Below are positions 37,917 to 43,834 of a DNA stretch of 43,834 bases, in pieces (within the stretch, counting starts at the first letter, position 1; every line of letters begins with the position of its first letter). Made by a program: the position numbers and the translations under genes. This DNA is from Candidatus Thiopontia autotrophica (GTDB taxonomy: Bacteria > Pseudomonadota > Gammaproteobacteria > GCF-002020875). A model generated the notes under the pieces. The model worked only from the letters and a program-made list of their open reading frames with translations, made no database searches and had not been told where the DNA came from. The stretch covers positions 1 to 43,834 of the forward strand of contig JACNFK010000029.1 of the NCBI GenBank assembly GCA_014384675.1, written 5' to 3'.

Positions 37917-38504
37917 ATGTTACAAAAAATATTCTCTACAACCATCTTTCTCTCTATCTTCATCTACCTGCAGGGGTGCTCCACTACAGCAACACTGGCC
38001 ACTACAGGTGGTGGTGCGGCAGTAACATCTGCTGATCAGAGATCAATGGGCTCAATCCTTGATGACAACTGGAGCATTGAACATGCGGCCGGCTATGTGA
38101 TCAACGAGGATCCTGAACTGGCAGACAAGACCCATATAAACATTACCAGCTATAACGGTATTGTGCTGATTTCAGGAGAGGCTCCAACCGACAAACTCAA
38201 AATCGATGTTGAGAGAGTTATAAAATCCATGCCAAAGGTGCGACGAATCCATAATATGGTTACAGTGGCTGCGCCCAGCTCATTCCTGACCAGAACCAGT
38301 GATACCATGCTAACCACCCGTATCAAGGCATCCATGCTGGGAGAGGAGAACTTTCCAGCCAGCAAGATAAAGGTGGTTACCGAGAACGGGAGCACCTATT
38401 TGATGGGGCTCGTTACTCGCGCAGAGGGGGCATCTGCCGTTACCATTACTCAGGGGATAAGTGGCGTCCAGAAAATTGTGAAACTCTTCGAATACACAGA
38501 CTAA
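37917..38504 (+). CDS. dolP: BON-domain outer-membrane lipoprotein, DolP/YraP-like
   Basis: A 195-residue lipoprotein. The signal peptide MLQKIFSTTIFLSIFIYLQGC ends in the lipobox LQGC (Cys at about residue 21), then a glycine/threonine linker. Two BON domains follow: DKTHINITSYNGIVLISGEA near residues 67-86 and SKIKVVTENGSTYLMGLVTR near 143-162. DolP-type proteins help maintain outer-membrane integrity and localise to division sites in E. coli. The ATG at 37917 has GGAAAAGG close upstream. The usual diaA gene between yraN and dolP is absent. Gene symbol given by similarity of architecture and context. Confidence 0.85.
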   Translation: MLQKIFSTTIFLSIFIYLQGCSTTATLATTGGGAAVTSADQRSMGSILDDNWSIEHAAGYVINEDPELADKTHINITSYNGIVLISGEAPTDKLKIDVERVIKSMPKVRRIHNMVTVAAPSSFLTRTSDTMLTTRIKASMLGEENFPASKIKVVTENGSTYLMGLVTRAEGASAVTITQGISGVQKIVKLFEYTD

Positions 38505-38543
38505 CCAACCACATTACAGATACAGTCCTGACAAAATATCAGA

Positions 38544-39920
38544 GTGGATGCATCTATTCTCTCCCGGTTTAGATCCATCGTTGGTGACGATGGATTGCTG
38601 GATGACAGTGCTGACCTACTGAGCTACAGCTACGACAACAGCCGGATCTCCACCATACCTGAAGCAGCTCTTCTTCCCTCTACCCACAACCAGGTTGTTG
38701 AGATAGTCAGGGTCTGCAGAGAACACCATATCCCCATAACCCCTCGCGGAAGAGGCAGCGGGACCTCCGGTGCGGCAGTACCAGAAGATCACGGAATCGT
38801 GCTCTCGACAGAGAGAATGAGGAGTATCATTAGGGTCGATACAGACAACAGATTGATGATTGTTCAGCCTGGTGTAACAAACCAGGAGGTACAACAAGAG
38901 GCATCGCGTCACGGCTTTTTCTGGGCTCCAGACCCAAGTAGTAGTTCATTCTGTAGTGTTGGGGGAAACATCGCCTGCGGCTCTGCCGGCCCTCGTGCCG
39001 TCAAATATGGAACTGTCCGGGAAAACATACTTGGACTAAGAGCTGTTACTGGAGATGGCAAGGAGATCAAGACAGGAACAGAAACCACGAAATGGGCTGT
39101 AGGGTATGATCTTACCCGTCTAATAGTGGGCTCAGAGGGTACATTGGCAATAGTAACGGAGGCGACTCTCAAGCTACTGCCCAAACAGCAAAAAAGTAGC
39201 CTGATGCGTGCACTCTATCGAGACATGCAGAGCGCTGCTGATGCAGTTGCAGCGATCATGGCCCAGCCGTTCACCCCAAGCGCGCTGGAGTTCATGGACA
39301 GCAATAGTCTTGGCCTGATCAGATCACAGCTCGGCAGTGACTTTCCCGCAGAGGCAGGGGCAATGCTGATGATAGAGGCAGATGGATCAATTGAGAGCGT
39401 TAAGGAGGCTGCCGAGGCACTTCAGGCCAGTGCCACAAATAGCGGGATGGTGGATTTTTACCTCGCTTCCACTGAAGCTGAGGTCAAACAGCTCTGGAAA
39501 GCACGCAAAATACTCTCCCCACGCCTGAGAGAGGTATCTCCCAAAAAGATAAATGAGGATATTGTTGTACCTGTCTCCAGCATACCTGAACTTATTGCAT
39601 CAATAGACTCACTGTCTACCAAACACCAGATCATGATTGCCAATTTCGGTCACGCTGGAAATGGAAACCTCCACACCAATCTGCTGATAAATCCAGATGA
39701 TTCTGCCGAGATGGCGCGTGCCGAGGAGTGCCTTGATGAGATCTTTCAGACTGTTCTTGAACTGAATGGGTCAATCTCCGGAGAACATGGGGTTGGATTG
39801 ATAAAGCAGAAATTTGTTTCTCGTGAGATTCCAGACACCGAGCGGAGACTCATGAGCGAAATCAAACTGCTATTTGATCCAGACAGTATACTGAATCCTG
39901 GCAAAGGGCCTCAGCAGTAG
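38544..39920 (+). CDS. FAD-linked oxidase, glycolate oxidase GlcD / D-lactate dehydrogenase type
   Basis: A 458-residue VAO-family flavoprotein that oxidises an alpha-hydroxy acid (glycolate or D-lactate). The FAD domain has PRGRGSGTSGAAVPE near residues 68-82, SVGGNIACGSAGPRAVKYGT near 137 and GYDLTRLIVGSEGTLAIVTE near 187. The C-terminal domain has NFGHAGNGNLHTNLL near 370 and SGEHGVGLIKQKF near 416. It starts with a GTG at 38544. No iron-sulfur subunit (GlcF) or GlcE partner is adjacent, so substrate and electron acceptor are open. In a carbon-fixing cell, oxidation of photorespiratory glycolate would be a reasonable role. Confidence 0.85.
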   Translation: MDASILSRFRSIVGDDGLLDDSADLLSYSYDNSRISTIPEAALLPSTHNQVVEIVRVCREHHIPITPRGRGSGTSGAAVPEDHGIVLSTERMRSIIRVDTDNRLMIVQPGVTNQEVQQEASRHGFFWAPDPSSSSFCSVGGNIACGSAGPRAVKYGTVRENILGLRAVTGDGKEIKTGTETTKWAVGYDLTRLIVGSEGTLAIVTEATLKLLPKQQKSSLMRALYRDMQSAADAVAAIMAQPFTPSALEFMDSNSLGLIRSQLGSDFPAEAGAMLMIEADGSIESVKEAAEALQASATNSGMVDFYLASTEAEVKQLWKARKILSPRLREVSPKKINEDIVVPVSSIPELIASIDSLSTKHQIMIANFGHAGNGNLHTNLLINPDDSAEMARAEECLDEIFQTVLELNGSISGEHGVGLIKQKFVSREIPDTERRLMSEIKLLFDPDSILNPGKGPQQ

Positions 39921-39934
39921 CTGTTACCGCACTC

Positions 39935-40345
39935 CTACTTTACGATTTTGAGAGCTGGGGCACTCTTCTCTGAAACACCGCCATCTTGATTGCCCTGTTT
40001 CTCCTCCACCGCCTCCGGAAAGATCATTCCCTGACCATTTTCCTGTGCATAGATTGCACGAACCGCAGATGGAGGAAAAGAAATATGTTCAGATGCACCG
40101 GAAAACCTGGCACTAAAGCTGATCCAGTCATTCTCTATAGACAACCCTGATACTGCACTGTAACTGCTATTCAGAACAATCTTGTCATCATCAACATGAG
40201 CCACAGGAACCGTAACCATGGAATCTGTTGCATCAACAACAATATATGGTGTCATCCCATTATCACTAATCCACTCATGTATCGCACGGATCATATATGG
40301 ACGACTGGAGCTCATCTCCTGGCCGGACTGTGATTTCTCACTCAT
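39935..40345 (-). CDS. sspB: ClpXP adaptor SspB (stringent starvation protein B)
   Basis: Binds ssrA-tagged proteins from stalled ribosomes and delivers them to ClpXP. The globular domain is SSRPYMIRAIHEWISDNGMT near residues 12-31, PYIVVDATD and IVLNSSYSAVSGLSI. A flexible linker ends in the ClpX-binding motif SAPALKIVK. Length 136 residues. It overlaps the end of sspA by 8 bases, the normal sspA-sspB operon, and converges on the GlcD-like gene with 14 bases between stops. Confidence 0.95.
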   Translation of the reverse strand: MSEKSQSGQEMSSSRPYMIRAIHEWISDNGMTPYIVVDATDSMVTVPVAHVDDDKIVLNSSYSAVSGLSIENDWISFSARFSGASEHISFPPSAVRAIYAQENGQGMIFPEAVEEKQGNQDGGVSEKSAPALKIVK

Positions 40346-40961
40346 CTAGCTCACGCTCCTCCTCAGTCAGGCTATCGAGGAATGAGTCACGATCAAATAT
40401 ACGCTCTGCATACTCCATAACTGCATTTGCTGAGGTTGGCAGAGCAATCTTCATGGACTTCAGTCTCCACAGGATAGGAGCCAGACTACAATCCACCAGG
40501 GAGAACTCATCGCTCATAAAATATTTATGTTGCTTGAATAGCGGTGCCAACATTGTAAGGCTCTCTGTCAACTCCTTCCTTGCCTGCTTTGCCACCTTGT
40601 CACTACCAAACTCAATCTCTTCCATCCGTACTAACCAGTCTCGATCAATCCTGTCGATCATTAGACGATCATTTGCCCTTGCCACAGGATCAACCGGCAT
40701 TAGTGGAGGATGAGGAAATCTCTCGTCCAGATACTCCATAATTACTCTGGAACCAAAAAGGGTAAGATCTCTGTCGGCAATAGTCGGTAGTATCTGGTAT
40801 GGACTCAACTCAATAAAGTCCTCCTGAGGATCAGAGAGATCAACACTCTCTGTTTCATGAGTAATCCCCTTCTCTGCCATCACAATCCTTACCCTGTGAC
40901 TCATGGCATCCAAAGGCCCTGAGAAAAGCATCATTACTGAGTGCCTGCTTGCAATTGTCAT
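40338..40961 (-). CDS. sspA: Stringent starvation protein A (RNA polymerase-associated, GST-like)
   Basis: A glutathione-S-transferase-fold protein that binds RNA polymerase and modulates transcription under starvation and acid stress. SVMMLFSGPLDAMSHRVRIV near residue 8 is the typical start, LPTIADRDLTLFGSRVIMEYL near 57 is the thioredoxin-like domain, and FPHPPLMPVDP near 85 carries the Pro-His-Pro surface pocket known to be needed for function. Length 207 residues. AAGGAAA lies 6 bases before the ATG. A 20-bp palindrome sits 31 bases upstream. Confidence 0.95.
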   Translation of the reverse strand: MTIASRHSVMMLFSGPLDAMSHRVRIVMAEKGITHETESVDLSDPQEDFIELSPYQILPTIADRDLTLFGSRVIMEYLDERFPHPPLMPVDPVARANDRLMIDRIDRDWLVRMEEIEFGSDKVAKQARKELTESLTMLAPLFKQHKYFMSDEFSLVDCSLAPILWRLKSMKIALPTSANAVMEYAERIFDRDSFLDSLTEEERELDE

Positions 40962-40991
40962 AACTTTTCCTTGTTATCAACTCTGTCTCTA

Positions 40992-41011
40992 CAAATATCA
41001 GATGATATTTG
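40992..41011. promoter_or_regulatory. 20-bp palindrome upstream of sspA
   Basis: CAAATATCA (40992-41000) and TGATATTTG (41003-41011) form a perfect 9-bp dyad with a 2-base centre, 31 bases upstream of the sspA ATG. It is AT-rich and has no T-run, so an operator is more likely than a terminator. I do not recognise the regulator. Confidence 0.4.
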
Positions 41012-41051
41012 GACTGTTTTGGCAGCCTGAGACTGCTCTTGTATCAAGACA

Positions 41052-41090
41052 AAACCCCGGACTCAACAGACGATGCCGAGTCCGGGGTTT
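41052..41090 (-). terminator. Rho-independent terminator after petC
   Basis: A perfect 13-bp stem, AAACCCCGGACTC (41052-41064) with GAGTCCGGGGTTT (41078-41090), has a 13-nt loop. On the minus strand it is followed by TTGTCTT. It lies 23 bases beyond the petC stop codon and before sspA, ending the petABC transcript. It could partly work in the other direction too. Confidence 0.88.
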
Positions 41091-41113
41091 CATCAACCCA
41101 ATTTAACAGTGGA

Positions 41114-41860
41114 TTAGTGTACGTCTTTCCAGTATTCCTTCTTCAAGCGGTAGGAGAGAACCAATAGAATCAACAGGAAGGCAAGCACATACCAACCCAG
41201 AGTCTCTCGATATTCTTTGGCAGGCTCGCCAACGTATACCAGGAAATTAACCAGATCACCAACAGCCTTGTCATATTCTGCTGGCGTCATGCTTCCGGAG
41301 CCATCGGCAACCAGTTTTTCGGTAACCTTCTCACCACCATACGCCATATTCACCTTCTCCTCCTGAAGATATTGCTTGCCCTGCAACCCCTCCAGCACAT
41401 GAGGCATACCAACATCCTGGAATACAATGTTATTTACCCCCATTGGGCGTGATGTATCCACATAAAACCCTCGCAGATAGGTATACAACCAGTCTGCTCC
41501 ACGAGAACGTGAGATCACGCTCAGGTCCGGTGGAGTTGTTCCAAACCAGGCAGCAGCATCCGATTCGGGCATTGCGATCTCCATAGTGTCATGGATTTTA
41601 GCACCTGTGTAGACCAGATTCTCCAGAACCTCACTATCTTCCATACCCAGATCATCTGCCATTCTCTTGTAACGCATAAACTTGGCAGAGTGACAGCTGA
41701 GACAGTAATTCATAAACAGCTTGGCACCTCTCTTCAGCGACTCGTGGTCAGTAACATCCACAGGCGCATGATCCAGATGCACTCCGCCGCCAGATGCAAG
41801 AGCAAATGTTGGGAGAATTACAAGCAACAGTGTATTGATTTTTTTCATCATCTTTTTCAT
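41114..41860 (-). CDS. petC: Cytochrome c1 of the bc1 complex
   Basis: Haem c subunit of ubiquinol:cytochrome c oxidoreductase, accepting electrons from the Rieske protein. A signal peptide (INTLLLVILPTFALASG) ends near residue 24. The haem motif is CLSCH at 53-57, and a methionine in the GVNNIVFQDVGMPHVLEG region, near 165, may be the axial ligand. A C-terminal membrane anchor (WYVLAFLLILLVLSYRLKKE) closes the protein. Length 248 residues. AAGGAGAAC lies 6 bases upstream of the ATG. It follows petB by 12 bases; a strong terminator follows. Confidence 0.95.
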   Translation of the reverse strand: MKKMMKKINTLLLVILPTFALASGGGVHLDHAPVDVTDHESLKRGAKLFMNYCLSCHSAKFMRYKRMADDLGMEDSEVLENLVYTGAKIHDTMEIAMPESDAAAWFGTTPPDLSVISRSRGADWLYTYLRGFYVDTSRPMGVNNIVFQDVGMPHVLEGLQGKQYLQEEKVNMAYGGEKVTEKLVADGSGSMTPAEYDKAVGDLVNFLVYVGEPAKEYRETLGWYVLAFLLILLVLSYRLKKEYWKDVH

Positions 41861-41872
41861 CGATTGTTCTCC

Positions 41873-43120
41873 TTAATGCTCTGGCAGACGCTCAGGTACC
41901 GGCTTCGTCTTATCCATCTTCGAGTAGAAAGGCATCAACAGGAAGAAGGCGAAGTAGAGTACAGAGAAGATTCGTGCAAACATGGTTGCTGTTGGTGTCG
42001 CTGGCTGTGTTCCCAACCATGAGAGGACAATAAAAGTGACCACGAAGATTGCCAGAGTAACCTTGGAGATCATCCCCTTGTACTTGATGGATTTAACCGG
42101 ACTACGATCCAGCCACGGCAGCAGGAAGAGCACAATAATTGCTCCAAACATCGCCATAACCCCAAGGAACTTATCAGGCACTGCACGTAGAATTGCGTAG
42201 AATGCGGTGAAATACCAGAGCGGAACGATGTGCTCCGGAGTCTTCAATGGATCTGCAGGGACAAAATTGTCCTTCTCCAGGAACCAGCCCCCCATCTCCG
42301 GCACGAAGAACATGATGGCAGAGAAGATCATCAGGAAGACAACCACGCCAACAATATCCTTGACAGAGTAGTATGGGTGGAATGGGATTCCATCTGTAGG
42401 TGCTGTATCACTCCAGCGGTTTCCTTTTGGACCATCCTTGATCTCAATGCCGTCAGGGTTGTTTGATCCAACTGCATGCAGTGCAATGATGTGCAGGAAT
42501 ACCAGCATAGCCAGCACCAGCGGTACCGCGATAACGTGGAATGCAAAGAAGCGGTTCAGAGTGGCGTCAGCAATAACGAAGTCACCACGAATCCACAGGG
42601 CGATCTCCTCACCTACGTATGGAATTGCACCAAACAGGGAGATAATAACCTGCGCACCCCAGTAGGACATCTGGCCCCAAGGTAGCAGATAACCCATAAA
42701 GGCCTCCGCCATCAAGGCGACATAGATCACCATACCGAAGACCCAGATCAATTCACGGGGCTTGCGATAGGATCCGTACATAAGCCCACGGAACATATGC
42801 ATATAGATAACCACAAAGAACATTGAGGCACCGGTAGAGTGCATGTAACGCATCAACCAGCCCCACTCCACATCACGCATAATATATTCAACCGAAGCAA
42901 AGGCCAGCTCTGCATCAGGCTTGTAGTTCATGGTAAGGAAAATTCCAGTCACAATCTGCAACACCAGCACCAGCATAGCCAGTGATCCGAAGAAGTACCA
43001 GAAATTGAAATTCTTTGGCGCATAGTACTGTGCCAGATGCTCATTCCAAACTTTCAGCAGCGGAAAGCGTTGATCAAACCAGCCCAGTACGCCGGTTGCT
43101 TCTGTATTTCTAAGTCCCAT
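41873..43120 (-). CDS. petB: Cytochrome b of the bc1 complex
   Basis: Membrane subunit carrying both haems b and the Qo and Qi quinone sites. The four haem ligands are His94 and His108 (RYMHSTG, YMHMFRG) and His195 and His210 (FFAFHVIAVP, LVFLHIIALH). The second pair is 15 residues apart, against 14 in mitochondrial-type proteins. The Qo motif, PEWY in many species, reads PLWY at residues 300-303 (TPEHIVPLWYF), so the usual glutamate is missing. Length 415 residues, about eight membrane helices. Its ATG overlaps the petA TAA by one base (TAATG). Confidence 0.96.
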   Translation of the reverse strand: MGLRNTEATGVLGWFDQRFPLLKVWNEHLAQYYAPKNFNFWYFFGSLAMLVLVLQIVTGIFLTMNYKPDAELAFASVEYIMRDVEWGWLMRYMHSTGASMFFVVIYMHMFRGLMYGSYRKPRELIWVFGMVIYVALMAEAFMGYLLPWGQMSYWGAQVIISLFGAIPYVGEEIALWIRGDFVIADATLNRFFAFHVIAVPLVLAMLVFLHIIALHAVGSNNPDGIEIKDGPKGNRWSDTAPTDGIPFHPYYSVKDIVGVVVFLMIFSAIMFFVPEMGGWFLEKDNFVPADPLKTPEHIVPLWYFTAFYAILRAVPDKFLGVMAMFGAIIVLFLLPWLDRSPVKSIKYKGMISKVTLAIFVVTFIVLSWLGTQPATPTATMFARIFSVLYFAFFLLMPFYSKMDKTKPVPERLPEH

Positions 43121-43713
43121 TACGCTACTCCTTGATCTACACCAATCAGCACTTTGGAATCACTGATATATTTATGAGGAGGGACAACCAGGTTTGTAGG
43201 TGCTGGTACCCCTGCGTAGACCCGTCCAGCCAAATCGAAACGGGAGCCATGACATGGGCAGAAGAAACCACCCTTCCAATCTGGACCGAGGTCAGCTGGA
43301 GCCATCTCTGGACGGAAAGTTGGAGAACATCCAAGATGGGTACATATTCCAACAGTTACCAGGTACTCAGGCTTGATGGCGCGAGAATCATTTTTACAGT
43401 AATCAGGTTGATCCGACTCATCTGATGCCGGGTCACGCAGAATACCATCAAATGTTTTCAGAGTATCCAGGGTCTCCTGAGTACGACGAACAATCCATAC
43501 CGGCTTGCCACGCCATTCGACAGTCATCATCTGCCCCGGCTCCAACTTGCTTATATTTGCCTCAACAGGAGCGCCAGCCGCCTGTGCTCTCGCACTAGGA
43601 TTCATGGACTTAACGAAAGGAACAGCTACAAAGCCGACCCCTACTGCGCTCACTGCAGAGGTCGCAGCCGTCAGAAAGCGGCGCTTACCCAGATCTACAG
43701 TCTCTGTACTCAT
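43120..43713 (-). CDS. petA: Rieske iron-sulfur protein of the bc1 complex
   Basis: Moves electrons from ubiquinol to cytochrome c1 through a [2Fe-2S] cluster. The ATG at 43713 (MSTETVDLGKRRFLTAATSA) is backed by GGAGA 7 bases upstream; longer frames have no support. The N-terminal twin-arginine stretch GKRRFL with a hydrophobic helix (VSAVGVGFVAVPFV) is an uncleaved Tat anchor. Cluster ligands are CTHLGC near residue 125 and CPCHGS near 152. Length 197 residues. First gene of petABC. Confidence 0.96.
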   Translation of the reverse strand: MSTETVDLGKRRFLTAATSAVSAVGVGFVAVPFVKSMNPSARAQAAGAPVEANISKLEPGQMMTVEWRGKPVWIVRRTQETLDTLKTFDGILRDPASDESDQPDYCKNDSRAIKPEYLVTVGICTHLGCSPTFRPEMAPADLGPDWKGGFFCPCHGSRFDLAGRVYAGVPAPTNLVVPPHKYISDSKVLIGVDQGVA

Positions 43714-43834
43714 ACAGTTTCTCCGAAAATAAAAAGGTGGATCCAAACAGAATCCACACCAAACCCAAAATTTTGTGGGTGAGAATATTACCACAAGTCA
43801 AACAGGTGATTGAACCATTTTTAAGCCGCACTAA
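43714..43834 (-). other. Upstream region of petABC with two small hairpins
   Basis: No gene is visible. Read toward petA it holds an ACCCA (43763-43767)/TGGGT (43776-43780) dyad around an AAATTTTG core and a second stem, GTGGAT (43737-43742)/ATCCAC (43752-43757), just before the ribosome-binding site. A TTGACT lies at about 43800 and TAATAT at about 43790, but the spacing of these boxes does not make a clear promoter. Both stems could lie in the petA leader. Confidence 0.3.

Overview
The window comes from a gammaproteobacterial chromosome. Three collinear blocks point to this: the cell-wall and division (dcw) cluster running into lpxC-secA, the pilC-pilD-coaE-zapD block, and the petABC-sspAB block. 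A phosphoribulokinase of the proteobacterial type (prk) and a glycolate-oxidase-like flavoprotein fit a carbon-fixing, perhaps sulfur-oxidising, organism. No RuBisCO gene is in view, and similar PrkB proteins occur in non-autotrophs, so autotrophy is an inference. Nearly all of the sequence is housekeeping. I saw no phage, CRISPR array, toxin-antitoxin locus or intact transposase.

Layout. 1-101: 3' end of an unidentified gene. 218-1108: prk (+). 1120-5290: coaBC-dut-algC-argB on the minus strand, with a repeat between algC and argB. 5456-7069: radC followed by two type IV pilin-like genes (+), then a repeat. 7213-8611: fkpB-ispH (-), divergent from pilC-pilD-coaE (+, 8632-11304). A 178-nt near-perfect palindrome overlaps the end of coaE and precedes zapD. 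12277-16817: secA-argJ and a small thiamine-phosphate-synthase-like gene (-). 16818-17190: secA promoter and repeat elements. 17191-35903: lpxC, then the dcw cluster (ftsA, ftsQ, ddlB, murB, murC, murG, ftsW, murD, mraY, murF, murE, ftsI, ftsL, rsmH, mraZ), then ftsZ, all on the minus strand. 36183-37412: rnpB and rsmI (-). 37462-39920: yraN, a BON-domain lipoprotein and a GlcD-like oxidase (+). 39935-40961: sspA-sspB (-). 41052-43713: petA-petB-petC with a terminator (-).

The most unusual feature is the place of ftsZ. It is missing from its usual position between ftsA and lpxC. It lies instead at the head of the dcw operon, just upstream of mraZ. Its promoter region carries four GTGGN repeats at an exact 10-bp period, the pattern bound by the dcw regulator MraZ. 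ftsZ therefore appears to have become the first gene of the MraZ-controlled transcript, so wall-precursor synthesis, septal synthesis and the Z-ring would share one promoter. lpxC keeps its own tandem promoters.

Other points of interest: a dispersed mosaic repeat in three intergenic regions, at two of them starting 3 nt after a stop codon; the giant palindrome at coaE/zapD; a symmetric bidirectional -10 element placed exactly between the fkpB and pilC start codons; a hairpin that would hide the prk ribosome-binding site; and a TenI-like protein that appears to have lost the MutT half with which it is normally fused.
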